Shown: positions 32,970 through 47,900 of the stretch, piece after piece
How the letters are laid out: every line of letters begins with the position of its first letter
Position numbering within the stretch: position 1 is the first letter of the stretch
DNA from: Haliclona indistincta
Taxonomy: Eukaryota > Porifera > Demospongiae > Haplosclerida > Chalinidae
DNA length: 64,000 nucleotides
Assembly (NCBI GenBank): GCA_964017065.1
Contig: OZ024788.1
Span: 2,575,309-2,639,308, forward strand
Direction of reading: 5' to 3'
The notes under the pieces: generated by a model
Databases searched by the model: none
What the model was told of the DNA's origin: nothing
The model's input: the letters and a program-made list of their open reading frames with translations, nothing else
Position numbers and translations under genes: made by a program

Positions 32970-35900
32970 ATGGCTGCGTCTTGGATTGGCTCTAAAATCT
33001 CGGCTGACGAAGACTCTCCTTGGGTTTATCTATCAAAACCTCATATTTTTGATAAAGCACGAGTAAGAGAGCTGTATGGAGGAGGTAAGGAGCTTCTGTA
33101 GTAGTGTTAATCAGCTAGGCACTTGTGGTCACCTACAGCTCCGTTCAAAGACGCCGAGAAGATACTTCGAGAAAAGTCTGTTGTTATTCTTAACTCATTG
33201 CAAGTGAACATAAGCGATATGATCAGTCTTCGCACACTAATACCTTATTTACTTTATCGAGAACTTCTTACAACGATAGAAAAAGAGCACCTGACTAATG
33301 AATGGTTGTCACTGGACAGCAAGCTGCTCAGTCTGAGCACATATATATGCAACAAAGGCAAGACTGGTCTGGCTCGTTTCTATCTGTGCCTCATGGACAC
33401 ATGGGGACTACAAGGATTAGAGCAACACTATGATATGGCCACCTTGTTTAGAAAATACAGTGAGCTAGCTAGCTTGGTTTATGTGGGTGTGGTTGCATAA
33501 TGGGTACTTTCTAGTTCTAAACATACTAGGCTTCAATGCTGAGGATTTGTATGAGCAGGAAACAGGTATGATGTGCTGCTACTGCTTGGAGGCTATTAGA
33601 AATTAATTTTATTGTGTTTGCTAGATGTGGTCAACATTATTAGACAAATGCCATCCAAATCCTTGCCTCCAGAACTAATAATCAAACTTATTGAAGCTAT
33701 GGGTATAGTTCCTCGTGTTGGAGAGGAGATTGTTCCTGAACTATGTGTAGTATGCCGCATGTGGTTACACCATAGTAGAATACCCAGTCTGGATAAGCTA
33801 GTGAAGGTGCTGCTGTGTACTCCTGGAGCAGGCCATCTAGTGACTGGACTGGTACCTATATGTGAGTGTGTGCTCTCATCAGCTAGTTCATAAGCCACTC
33901 GTACACTCTCAGGTCGCTCTAATCCTCCAACTGTGTGGCAGTTCATTAGAAAGAAGATTGGTGAAGACTGGTGGCAGCTGGCTGGATACCTTGGTTTTCC
34001 TCGTACTCTTATAGACTCCATTAAATTTATGGACCAACATACTCTAAGAAGACAGCTAGGGCGTTTTATGACAGTGTGGAGAGTACCAGATTGTGGTGAT
34101 AGTATGGAGGATGTCTTACAAAGTATGAATGAACAGCTGCAAAAGTGGAGAAGTGGGTGTGGTTGCATTTATAGTTACCATAGTTACATGAATCCCATTA
34201 ATTTATAGGTGCTGGTCTGAACACAGTTGATGATTGCATGTATGCATCACCTTCCATTGACCAGTCACAGGTAGGTGGTAGGATACTACTTTAATGAGAT
34301 TGTGTCATGACTTAATTTGCAAGTAGCTATAATTTATTTCTCTGCTTGTGCAGACAGCACTCCAGTGTAACAGTCATTGAGTTTCAACCATATAGACCCT
34401 CACTAATCATTTTACTGCACGCGCCCGTACACCGGTCATGACCGTGTCGACGCCACCATATTGACGGTATTGTGCTGCAGGCAAAATACAAGGTTTCATC
34501 TTTTGCGTGCTTAGCTAGGTACTTTGCACACACAAGTGAAAGTATATTGCGTATATGAGTCACTAGAGCTTGAAAACGTGCGTTTCTATCTCTCGAACAG
34601 CCAGCAAAGCGGGAAATATGGAACGAAACTACTGACATTTTGTTCGATTTTACTGCCACACTGTGTCTACGCGCAACTACATCAGGGTAGCAAACAGTAC
34701 TGGATAGTGGCCTTGATCGAACAGTCCAATCGATAATAGCTTGAGTCTGCTTGACTGATACAGAACGGCAGCAAAACTGGACCAGTTTCTAACAGTCAAC
34801 TGCTTGCTAACTTCGCTTTCTTGACCGAGATTGTGGCAGTAATGTTCGTTTGTAAACTCTTAAGGTGGCGGTATACCGTTACGCGAATAATGACATTCAC
34901 GACCTTAGTAATGATATTCATGTTCCCTAGCGACCATCGGCGCTTTGAGGTAATGGATGCTGCCACCATTCACCAAAAATGGCACTACAGTACGGGTGCA
35001 TTTGCTTGATGCAAAGAAGACCAGCGCATCTTCTACAGTAGCAAACGGATGGCCACACATAAGAGATTTTTTAAATATTGACTCGTATTGCAGTTTTATG
35101 CTCGAGGTGATGACTCTAGCACCAATGAGGATGAATCTCAACATTTTTTGGATCAAATTCACAAGCTCTGTAGTCTTTAAACTCACTGTAGCTAGCCTAG
35201 CATGCATCATACGTAACGATAACCAATAACATGAAGTTGTCAAAGAAAGCAAGGTGGCGGCTTATCGGCAGTGCAAAGATGTACATGTAGGTCTGTTAAT
35301 AGTAATAAGCATGCAGAGCATAGATGTGCCAGAGAGCCTATGGAATTTGAGCGTCACTTCTGTAAAAAAAGCCAATCAGTGCTGACCACTAATTCAACTG
35401 GGCGTGTCTATAAAGTTCAAGAGCACGGCACAGCACATACACGAGCGAGATAGCGTCCATAGCTTGCTTACACAATTTCTTTAGAATTACGCTGCTATCT
35501 TGTGACTTATCAGCTTCTAGGCAGTCAACTGTGGATATTTTTGTCTACGGAGAACTCTAGATCATCAGCAACTACTGCAGCTCAACTGAGCGAGCTCAAG
35601 CTCGAGCTGTAGGCCTTCGAGAGAATTTCGCTGGACCTGCCAAGCTGTTTTGTAGTACAAACGAACTCACTAGCTGTAAGGTAGTCAGCTGTAAACTGTT
35701 ATGTCTTTAGAGGAGTCCAGATAGCCGGGAACAGCCATCGAGGTAAGCATCTCACGCCATAACTCACGAACGGAGCTTTAGAACCAACAATTTATCAATT
35801 CAGTTCTGAGCAAATAGCGATTTCTACCTGTATTGCTGATATCAGCACTTAGTTTTTAGCGTGCGATGCGCTATGCCGGCAACGGACAGATACACACACA

Positions 35901-38900
35901 CACACACACAACACGACTACTGTATGCCTCGTGGCTCCGCCCACCGAGGCATAAAAATAAGTACTTTAATAAGGTACAGTATTCAAACTGAAATACAAAC
36001 TCCCTGCACCATTCACAGGGAATACGTAATGCATCAGGGATATACGCACGATTTGCTTATGTATCATGCCGCGGTTTTAAAACGGGCTGACGTGCTAATA
36101 TCGTTTCAAATCGGGCCAGCCGGATTTAAAACGGGCCAGCCCATTTCAAAGCCGGCGGCCCGTTTTAAAACGGTCCGGGTTGCAAAATGGTCCGTAACAT
36201 AACTTATATATCGCTTGCAAGTGGAAATTAGCCTGCCAAGCGCGCAAAGAAAATAATATCTTGTGTTTTACCAGCAGCACAATACCGTCAATATGGCGGT
36301 CCAAAGATTCACACCTATTAGCACCTAAAATGGCCTGTAGTGTCAGCCATTGCAGTACAGAGATTTCTTTAGTTGTGTGAGATACATGACAATCAAACTG
36401 CTCGTTCAGCTTTCATGAATCTAACTTTTTCTTACAACTAAAGAACAATGTCTAAACAGATTGTGTTGCAGGCGAGCATGCGCTGTTCTGCAATGGCAAA
36501 ATAATTATTAGTGTCAGGTGTTGCAATTTTTCACTAGATGCATTGTTGTCCTTTTTAATCCACACTGTGATGTATACTTGGTTTTGTGACGGATGCGTAA
36601 TGGAAAGTTCGTGCTGAAAATAATGAGCTATGACGAGGTGATCACCCACTATTGGACAGGGTACACGGATGAATTTCGTGAGAGACAGATCTACTGTCAG
36701 CTTCATATACTCTTGCGAAATTCATCCGTAGACCTTGTCCAACAGTGTCTGGTCACCTCGTTATAGCGCATTTTCCTCATTATATTTAGCGCAAACATTT
36801 CATCACGCCTCCATCGCAAAACCAAGTATTGGTTTGTGCTTTTGAGGCAGTGATAGTTTGATTAATGTTATAGGATGGTGGAGAGGTTAGTGAACTGTTA
36901 TTGGACCAGTTTAAGCAATTCAAGCAGCCCAATGGGTCAGCAACAGCTGATAGTCAAGAAATGGTTGGACACACTCAGTTAGTCTCATAAACACATGTTC
37001 TATAGTCTGTGTTTACATGTTCATCACAGGAGTAGTCCTCGAATGGGTACTAGGTCTAAAAAGGTGTGGTATCACTTATAATAATTATTAAAATTATTAG
37101 CCAGTGTCACAGGTATGGTTTTCAGAGTATGGTCATCTTCCGCCAACTGATGCATCTGGTTTTGAATTGAGTGAAAGTGAGGGAGCATGCAAGTCAGATT
37201 GGGAGAGCGGGAAGGAGGGAGAAGAGGAAGATCAGTCTTCATTGCAGCCACAGTCTTTTGAGCCTTCTCAGGTGATACAGCTAGTTTAATTTTCATGCCA
37301 CACCAGTAGTAATCACATGCACACAGGAGTCTGGTAGTGATCTGGTGAGTGCTTGCCTAATATCAGACTGGGAGTGTGCTAAAGTGTTGATAGAATCTGG
37401 CAGTGAACTAGAGGGCAAGAACCAGGTACACTCACTTACCACCCACCCACTCACTAACTCTCCCTTTTATCTTAGGATGGTCAAACCCCATTGTTAATTT
37501 GTTGTATGAAGGGCAATGCAGAGATGGTACAGTATCTTATTAGTAGAGATGTCAACTTGGAAGCTGTTGACAATGTGAGCACACAACACGTGTTTCATGG
37601 TTACGCAATCATGTCTACTACACAGAGTGGTAGATGCTGTTTGCATTTAGATGAAGTCATCAAGAACTTGCCACTCCTCAAGTTATTGGTGAGATGTTAT
37701 AAAGACAAGAACATCACAGTTGAGAGACACGCTAAGGTAAGATTAGATGATTGTTTGTAGTAGAGGTATGAGCACCTTTCTCTCTCTCTCTCTCTCTCTC
37801 TCTCCTCAGAACTGGTATAGTCCACTGCTGGTTGCTTGTCTTGCTGGTGAGAGGTGTAATGATGCTGTTGAGGTGTTATTGACAGCAGGAGCTGATTGTA
37901 ATGGTCACAGCAAAGTGAGTTATGTGTGTGATGGTGCATGTGTGTAGCCCAGTGGATTCCTGTAGGCTGCTCATCGGCCATTAACTGTGGCTAGTGCAGC
38001 TGGTGATACTGGTATATTTCATAGTCTCATTAGACATGGAGCGAGTATTGACATACAAGACAGGGTTAGCTTGCTCTACCTGTAGGCACCACAGATCTCC
38101 CTCTCTCTCCTTTAGAATGGATGCACTCCTTTGTTGTGTGCTTGTCTGCGTTATCATCATCAACTAGCTGAGTTTCTTATTGATAATGGTGCTCGTCTAA
38201 ACCTGTCTGACAAGGTTAGCTCATAGTCACTAGTTATAATATCAGTATTGTGTCATTGTAGCATGGCACCACTCCACTGTTTGCTTGTGTTGAGTCTGGA
38301 GCTATCGATCTCGCTAGAAAGCTACTGGAACATGGTGCTCCTATTAATATTATTAGAGTAAGCTCCTGTAATTACCAGCCTGACCACACCTACCATTGAA
38401 CGTTACGATGCAGTTTATTGCAGGATCAGTTGAAGAGACTCCTTTAGCCCATGCTTGTGGTCGTGGTGACCTGGAGATGGCTGAGCTATTGGTAGCTCAT
38501 GGAGCAGACATTAACAGACTATGTGCAGTGAGTAGCAGCATGCTAGTAATGATTTTTATCATGATATCGGTTGCTGCTACAGGGTACAATCCCTCCTGTT
38601 GGGTTTGCTATCATCTGCTGGCAGTTTGCTATGGTTGAATATATGATTGGTTTGCCAGGCTTTGATAGCTCCATACAAGCGGTTAGCAGCTGCTTCATTA
38701 TCTATCTAACTTCATCATACATTCTCTTGTAGCTATCAAGACCACTGATTATTGGTATCAAGTGTGAGAACTGGATTGCAACTCAACTCATTATTTATAA
38801 ATTCTTTACAAAACTTGTGAGATAATGATCGTAGTAAAGGGTTATTATTGTTGTTTATTTATCGTAGGAGACAGCATTCCAAAAGGCAAATGAGGGAGGA

Positions 38901-41865
38901 TACACACAGCTAGAGTCACAACTAGTGTTGTTTATGGAGAAGGTCTATCTATTCTTCACACTCACTCACTCACTCACTCACTCACTCACTCACTCACTCA
39001 CAGACCTCTGGCAGAAATCTCAATGCTATGCTTCTAGATGAGATAGTAAGTTGACTACTATTTCCACCCGAGTAGATGGCTACTGTTTTGTTTTGCAGAA
39101 GTTTTCAAAACGTAAAAAAGAAGAAAAGAGAGGACAAACTGAGAATGAATCTCATTACACAATAGAACAGAATCTTCAGCGATTTTCTCAGATATGTGTC
39201 AGTGCTCTTAAGGCTAACACAGCTGTGAGTGAGCACTATGGAAGGGTGCTGAGTTATGTATTTTGTCTTTTCAGTTGACTGAGGTAGCAACAGTTGCTAT
39301 GGCTTATGGTCATCATCATATCAGTGACTTTTTCCTAGAATGTCATTCTAACACTCAGGTTAGTACAATGGTATACGGTACAATGGTATGCTGGTAACAT
39401 CAGTACACAATGGTATACTGGTAACATCAGTACAATGGTATAATGGTAACATCAGTACAATGGTATAATGGTAACATCAGTACAATGGTATAATGGTAAC
39501 ATCAGTACAATGGTATAATGGTAACAACAGTACAATGGTATACTGGTAACATCGGTACAATGGTATACTGGTAACATCGGTACAATGGTATACTGGTAAA
39601 ATGTGTACAATGTACTGTTATCATTGGTATAATTAGGGAGGCATGGTAGTGCCTCCCTATGTAGGGATCAGCAAGAAAACAAAATGGCGGCTACATACAA
39701 TGTATAGCGTTCAAACGCTGATATTTCACCTGGTGATGAATTTTATATGTCCAAAGACACTTAGATCTGCTCTCTGGCGTTGCCCCATCTTACAGTAGCA
39801 AGGAGATTGCTAGAAATGGTCACTAAAGTGACGAACCTGGAAACGGTGAAAATCAAGTTTCATCATCTTCGTTTTCTTCTTCTTTATTTCTTTCTTCAGC
39901 GCACCTAGCGCCTTTACACGAGCAGTGCCGAGACCAAAACACCCACGAACAGTCGTGAAATTCTTCTGGCGGGTGCCTTTTGAACTTAGTTTTTAGCGAA
40001 ACGACGATATAAATTTGATGAGTTCACGATCACAAACAGTTGTCAGCTATGTGTTAGACGCCATTTTGTGATTACACAATACGCACATGACCAACCACAC
40101 AAATTCTAGAGGTAGAGTATCGCCGTATGGAGAGCGCATAATGGCGTCTGGAGTCTTCGAAGAACAACTCACCAAGTAAGCTCGTGTAGTATTATCGTTC
40201 TGCTGCTTGCCAGATAGTATCACAGCCGTACAGAATTTTGTAAACTAGAGTGGGCGAGGCTCGTATGCTGTGCATTTCATGAGCTAGTTTCAGTATTTAG
40301 GAATAATATGAGCTACAAGTTAAAAAGGTTACATAAAGAAATTATCAACAACAGCAAACCAAACTAATGGTGTAAACAAAGAAATACGTTTTCTTGCCGC
40401 ATTCGAACTGCACAAAAATTTGAAACCCAAAAAAGGACACAAGCAAGAAAATAAAAAGATTTCTAACGAAATCAAAAGGATGTGGGATAAATGAAGTCTG
40501 CTACTGGTCCACAATGTAAACCAACAAGGAACTAGCATGGAATGGTAACACGATTGACTTGCTAACAGACCATAGATCCCTACATCAGTGGCTGTACAAG
40601 AGCAATAGTTTGTCACAGTCAAGTTGAATTCAATTCAATGCACGTCGGTGTCAGTCAACGGCAACTAGCTGAACTAGCTATAGTCTGCCACAGCAGCCAC
40701 TGATGTAGGGATCTATGGTCTGTTAGCAAGTCAATCGTGTTACCATTCCATGCTTGTTCCTTGTTGGTTTACATTGTGGACCAGTAGCAGACTTCATTTA
40801 TCCATACATCCTTTTGATTAATTTTCGTTAGAAATCTTTTTATTTTCTTTAGTCTACTGGTATGATGGTACAATGGTATACTCGTAACATTGGTGCGTTG
40901 GTAACTAGTATTAATGGTACACTGGCCTTATTTTCTTTCAGGGTCCTCAACAGCTAAAGACCAATTTTCTGTACGGACATCCATCTCCTCTGAGATTCTC
41001 TCTAGAATATAATTTGTTAACAATGGAGGACTTTGTGCACCACACTGAGCTGTTCTTCCCTGGTCGGTCTGATGAGTTCTTTAAACAGCTTGTACTAACC
41101 TTCCATGAGGTATGTACCATGTTCTTGAAACATGTTAAATGCGACCACTATCTAGTAGTGTTATGAGGGCCATTGATAGCTGTAGGATTTTTCTTGAGTT
41201 GTCTGCGCACCCTCAGACCTGTCTTGCTGTTTAGATGTAGTCTACATGTAGGTTATACACCGAGGTAGAGGTGTATATGGGAATTTGGATACCGAGGGTG
41301 AAGCCCAAGGAATCAAAATTCACATTTGCACCGAAAACCGAGGTTTATAACCGGTTTAAACTATGATTTCGACTTACCTGGAGAGAAAATAGCAATCTTG
41401 TACGAGCAAGCTACCCGAAACGGCACAAAACATACAAATAGCATGATAAACGGCGCTTAGTTTGTTGCGGTGGAACCATGTTTTTTACACCAGCCTACGC
41501 ACAGGTATATAGGCGAATTTGGATACCTCATTACATCAAAGAGAATTATTCATATCATAGTTTAAATACTGTGTCTTCTTTCAGATAGATGGTGGATCAG
41601 ATCTTCCTACTGGAGGTGAGTGAGCTATTCATGCATCATCATTGTACCAATCACCGCAGTTGACGAGTGTCTCAATCGGTTGTTCACTGTTCAGTTCTGT
41701 CCTGGAGCGTCTGTTGGTAATCGTGTCCATCAGCAGCTAGTTTCTTGTGAGTAGTGAATATGAGAGTAGAGTAGCTAGCTACCTCTTCTGTAGATAATGG
41801 AGGACAACAGGGGTCACGAGCTCCACCAACAGCTCCTGATGGATGGCGAACTGTTAGTTCCGGTA

Positions 41866-41958
<93 letters not shown>

Positions 41959-44900
41959 TGTTCGCAATGCGTATCTCAGCAACCGCTTGCTACTAAGCGC
42001 TGAAACTTGCAATACAGGTAGATCTCGATAGTTTATGAAAACCAAATATGCTATTAAAGCCTTTGTTTTGAACTTATGGCATGATTTGCTAACCTAAACA
42101 GCCGTTTTAAGCGCTCAGGCCTACTTCATAGACAAAACTGTCTACAGATGGCTACAGTGCAACTTGAAAGCTTGATCTGTGATAGTACAGCTCAAAACAT
42201 ACCATAGGCAGCAGTGAAACTAGCCAGCAAAAGCGTCTTTGAGTTCACTATAGCTGCTTGACAGGTGAGCCGGAGCGAGCAGAGCATTTACAGTTACGCC
42301 CAGCTTAGCCTCGTCCCCTGGCTGAATTTTCGCAACGCAGAAACGCAATGGAACGAAACAGCAAAATTGGGCCTGGTACACGCTGCAGAGTCTTGAGATG
42401 ATGTTATTCATATACTTGGCAATGAATATCATTAACAAAAGCTTGCTAATGATGAAGCAAGCAATACTAACACGACACATTTAGGGATACTGGATTGCTT
42501 CAGCTTGAATACTTGCTGTTCCAACATCGAAAATCAGTCAAGAATCACAAAACCGTTGCAGAGCAGTGACAAACAGTCTCAGGCTTTAGTGTATAACCAT
42601 TTTGATTAAGGCATAAGTTAACAGCACAAATGCCGAGCTGTACCATACTATTATTCTTGGAAGAACACGGAAAGTGCTTCTGGAACGGGCTAGTATATGG
42701 TGTAATGTAGCGGCAATGCCCAATAAGATTACGAATACGGGGTATAGTCTGAGCACGTGCACTAGTACTCTTGTAGTGTGTACCATGCCCAATTTTCGCC
42801 GTTTCGTTCCGTAGCGTTTCCGTGTTCCGAAAATTTGGCCCGGGGATGAGGCTACGCCCATTTTGTTTGGCTTCAACACAACTTTTGTACAACAGCTTGT
42901 ACAGCTGCTGGGTAGCTGCCACTAGCCCACTACCTGTGCTCCCATAGGCTCTGTTGCTATGATCTGCTGCTTGCCTGCATATTCCATGGATCTGCTGTTC
43001 ACTTCTACTGCAACTTTCATGCTTCCATGGATCTACTGCATGCACATGCACGTGTGCTGCCATAATCATGCATCTGCTAATTGCATGCTAACATACATAT
43101 GCTACTCCACTGAGGCATCTGTACCTTTGGTGCTTTTTGTTTGGCTTCACTACAACTTTTGTACAACAGCTTATTCAGCTGCTGGATAGCTGCCACTATA
43201 ATTATAGCCCACTGCCTGTGCTGCCATAGCTCTGTTGCTATGATCTGCTGCTTGCCTGCATGTGTGGGTATGTACTACCTCCATATTATAGTCATTGCTA
43301 TTGTAATTGATAGTACCACCGTATAGTCTAGTGAAATTGACCAATGAGATTGACTACAGCTTGGACTCTAAATTGCTTAATAGCAAACCGCGTACTTAGT
43401 ATCCTACTTAAAAACCAACTTGAGTCAGTACAGGATTCATTCTCCTTTGCTTAAGGTGGCGGTATACCCGTTTTTATGAATATTAATGAGCGACTTTCTT
43501 TTATCTGCAGCTCGTGACAGAGCAACGCTAGCAGCGTGAAACTCGCTCTGATGCATCAATGAGTGTGTCTCAATGTATAATGCAGCTTGAAACGTTGCAC
43601 AATATTCTACACCAAGGAATAATGTTGGAACAATCGACATCGTATGGATACGCATTTTTCTAGCCAAAATCTCTCCTGACTAACCGTGCAGCAAAGGTTA
43701 CCAGCTGAAATTCGACTCTTATAAACCATTTCTAGGTGTTGACGAAGAGTTTTCTGCATTTATTTTTTCTGATTTTAAGAAAAACACTTTTACATTCTAA
43801 ATCATGGCTGATTTTGCAGTGACGTCCATGTTTGTCGATTCATAGAACAGCTACGTTCAGCGTGGGTCAACAAAACTCTTCGTCAGCACCTAGAAATGGT
43901 TTATATGAGTCGAATTTTAGCTGGTAACCTTTGCTGCACGGTTAGTCAGGAGAGATTTTTGGCTAGAAAAATGCGTATCCGTACGATGTCGATTGTACCT
44001 ACAGTATTCCTTGGTGTAGAATATTGTGCAACGTTTCAAGCTGCATTATACATTGAGACACACTCATGGATGCATCAGAGCGAGTTTCACACTGCTAGCG
44101 TTGCTCTGTGAACGGTCTTAAATCATAAGATAGTAAGATGCAATGATAAATGAGAACAGTCAGGGGGAAATGCATGGTTAATCGACAAAGTTACTGTTAA
44201 CTAAAATTAATGTCCTCATCAACCGGCAATATTAGAGCAAGTTTAGTCACCGGTCTTTTATATGATCCAGCAGCAGTTTGATTATAGCGACTCTAACGAG
44301 ACCATCCTTGCCTTCATATACTTGACACACTTGTCCCAGTGGCCACTTCGTAGGAAATGGAGAGTCTTCATGAACGATAAGTATAAGTCACCTGACTGAA
44401 TTCTTGAGTTCGGATGCTTCCACTTGCTATATTTGTTTATAGAAGTGAGATAATCACTGGACCATCTCTGCCAGAAGTGCCGAACCAAATTGTTACAAAG
44501 ATCCCAGCGCTTTAGAAGTGAAACATAAAACCAGAAATGCCCCTGCGTTAGAAAACTTAACGCGGTCGATAGTTCTTTAAATGTCAACATATGGTCTCCC
44601 ACAACACAACGAAGACGTTTCTTTGTACTCGTGACAGCATGCAGCCTCCCACAGACCACCGAAGTGGGGACAGTGCTCAGGCATTTCACACCAAATCTAG
44701 AGCAGAAGTTATCTTGAACGTTCTTCTGTGACAAAACTCATACATCTCCTTTAGTTCGTGATTTGCACCGACAAAATAATTATTCGTACCGTTATAGCTC
44801 CAAATCAGTGTGGGATACCCTCGTCTTGCGACAAACCTTCAAAGTGTTGCAATGAATGCCTCACTTGTGAGATTGGAGACCACCTCTAAGTGGACAGCCT

Positions 44901-47900
44901 TGACAGTCAATGAGACAAACAAACAAAGGTAGGCTTTCACTACAGTGGGCTTACGAATCATACCATACTTCACCAGCACTGGACGCGCATAGTCAACTCC
45001 TACTTTCTCAAATACGGTTCCAGGGGTAACTCTCTCTACAGGCAACTGTCCCATTAGTTGTGGTGATGGTCTTGCGTCGTATCGACAACAAACAGCACTG
45101 TGCACTTGCGGAAAACTGATCTGATGACCTTCATACCAAAAACATGAAAACGACGGGAGAGAGAGATACTGTAAGATGGGGCAACGCCAGATAGCAGATT
45201 TAAGTGTCTTTGGACATATAAAATTCATCACCAGGCGAAATATCAGTGTTTGAACGCTAATTGTAGCCGCCATCTTGTTTTTTCGTTCAACCCTACATAG
45301 GGAGGCACTACCGTGCCTCCCTAATACCATGAGCATCGATGATTGTACAATCACTCACAAACCGCAATATCCAAGCAACAATGCGTAACATACGGAACAG
45401 ACTCGAGTAAACATCAAATTAAACAACATGCTCACTAAGAAAATGACACATTCACCAGGGATGTCTCTCTTTCTTCCTCTACTGGCAAATCAACAGGTGT
45501 GTGTCTCCACTTGGGCCAACATGATGACTCGGATCTCAACCAAGTAGGACCGTTCCACCAGAGGTCATGCTTAACGTCGATTTCAGATGGAAGGATGCCA
45601 TGTGAAGCACAGTCGGCTGCAACTAGAGAAATGATTCCATCGCCCTGGAGCTATATTGTCGATGATATCCGAGACACGATTACCTACATGAATCTTGAAC
45701 CTCATCAGATTTCAGATTTTTATGAACAGCAGCTTTTTTCAAGTATTTGACAGCAGTAAGTTGATCTTTTGCCATTATGATTCTTGAATTAGCCTATTTG
45801 AGCATGCACGCAGTAATTTTTCGTCAGACGGCTACTCCTAGGTTGCTCCATGTGTTCTACAATACTACTATGCATTTTTTGGAAGTTTTTAGCACTAACG
45901 GTGCCCGTTCTTCCATTGAACACAATACATGCATCTTAGCAGCATCCGGAGCATCCAAACGTGACGTAACATCATTATTTAATTCCTCAGTTCGTATACG
46001 CAACTGGCCAATTGCACTTAGTTCTCTCTAGCCATACTGTCTAAATATTATAGATCAGCACAGTCAGACAGAACCAGCTAGACATCCATCACTCGAACTC
46101 ACCTCAGAAGATGGTACGCTCGCGTGGTACACACTTTGCATGTATCTTAATGCTATCTCTCAGCAATAGGTGCTTACGATGACAGTCTAAGAGCTAGCAA
46201 AAAGAAAGAGCAGGAACTAGAGGAAAAGTTCAATGCTGCTCACCGTGGTTCACAGGAGAAGGATCAGAAGTTTTCTAAACTAGAGGATGATATATATGGC
46301 ATGCAGAAGAAGATGGCTGCTAGCATAGACGAATACGAACTGCAACAAAAGAGTAAGTAGACTGTAATGGGGAGTCTGCATGTGTAATGCATTGATTCTC
46401 ATTGCAGTTGCACAGAGTAAGCTATCTAGTGATGTGAACACACAGGTGGACCTCACTGCAGATGGTGAGTATCTCTATACTGCAGCTCTGCATCTCACTG
46501 TATGCACACTGTGATAGTCATCTATGAGTATAAGACCAAGCTGGCAGCTAGTGAGGTGGAACACCAAGAGCTTCTAAGAGTGTTGGAGCAAACCAAGAGA
46601 ATGGTCTATGCTAGAGATCAACAGATCTCAATGTTGGAAAGTGATGGTCAACTGATGCTACAGAAATGTGAGTATTAGAGTGAGTGATTAACCAGCTCAT
46701 AATTGCTAGTGTAACTTTGTATAGGTGATCAACTGAAGAGGAGGAACCAGCAGCTGCTAGAAGGTAAGTGATGCTGCCCAGCTCACAGCTGCTACTACTA
46801 GAGTAGCTCACTATACTGCAGCTATCAAACCAAGGTGTGTGGTTGATGCTGGTGTCCAGGCTAGCTATCTTGCTGTAGCACCAGGTTAGCTACTGCAGTG
46901 CATAATGCATCTCCTTCAGTTTATGACTGTGCAGACTTTCTTCGTGGTGTTGAAGTGTACAAGGAGACTGTACTGGAGGTTGTGGGAGACAAGCCTCAGA
47001 AAGTAGAGTGGCCTAGCTATGGGTTCTTCGTTGAGGTCCCTGAAGGTGCCGTTCCTCCTGGAGTGACTGTCAGTGTCGGCGTGAAGGTGATTCTAGCCGG
47101 CCAGTTTAAGTTCCCTGAGAACAGGCAGTTAATCAGTGCCATCTACTGGATCTCATCCAACATGGAGTTCATGAAAGAAGTGTCTGTCAATATACAGCAT
47201 TGCGCTGTTGTACGCAGTGAGGATCAATGCTCCCAGTTCAAGTTCATCATCGCCAAGTGCTCACAAAGTCAGCTTCCATACAGATTCCGTGAACGAGAGG
47301 GATTGTTCAGCTCACACACTCAGTATGGAGCCATCAAGCTGAAGCAGTTCTCATTGCTAGGAGAAACAGCACCAGAGGATACAGACACACACTGTACAGG
47401 CTTCATGTTCTATAAACAACGAATAGCCAGTCCTCCCGATTTGATTGTTGATTTCCACTTTGTTGTTGTAAGAGATCTGGAACCAAATCACCAGGTTAGT
47501 GCAGCACCAGGTAGTACGTCACTTATAGTAATTATTATAATAGAAAGTGAAGGAGCTTTATCAAAAGTGGAGTGCTGACACTACAACACTAGAAATTTTC
47601 ATCGAGAAAGACCCTAATCCTATTATCGAGCTTGATCAACAAGAACAAGAGGTTGGTTCATGGAAAATACTCCCTCTATCATGTCCCCCTAAGGTACAGC
47701 AGTATCTGCTAGCAGTCATGTTGTTATGCTCTATGTTGTGGCTCAGATCACTAAAGTTTCTATCAAGAAATACGAAGTTGGTAAAAGAATCCCTCACTGT
47801 GGTATTGAGTTGCGTCTGGCTTCTGATAAGAGCCCTCTAACTGATCGACTATTTCACAAGGTGGATATCAAGGGAATCTCTCCTCTTGGAGACAACTTTT

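Larger units (their letters stand above)
41863..46053. other. A2 intron between exon 27 and the coiled-coil exons: microsatellite and transposons
   Basis: Contents: GT/GTGC run 41871-41960; region shared with A1 41960-42190; TIR element 42297-42858; 43130-43330 repeat of upstream CAACAGCTTRTWCAGCTGCTGG-type sequence; fold-back 43440-44112; BEL/Pao remnant 44281-45690; 45720-46050 shared with A1. No counterpart of the A1 P-loop exon was found. Confidence 0.6.

Noticed and set aside
43437..44111. Matching ORFs of about 70 codons on opposite strands
   Set aside because: By-product of a fold-back element with inverted arms.
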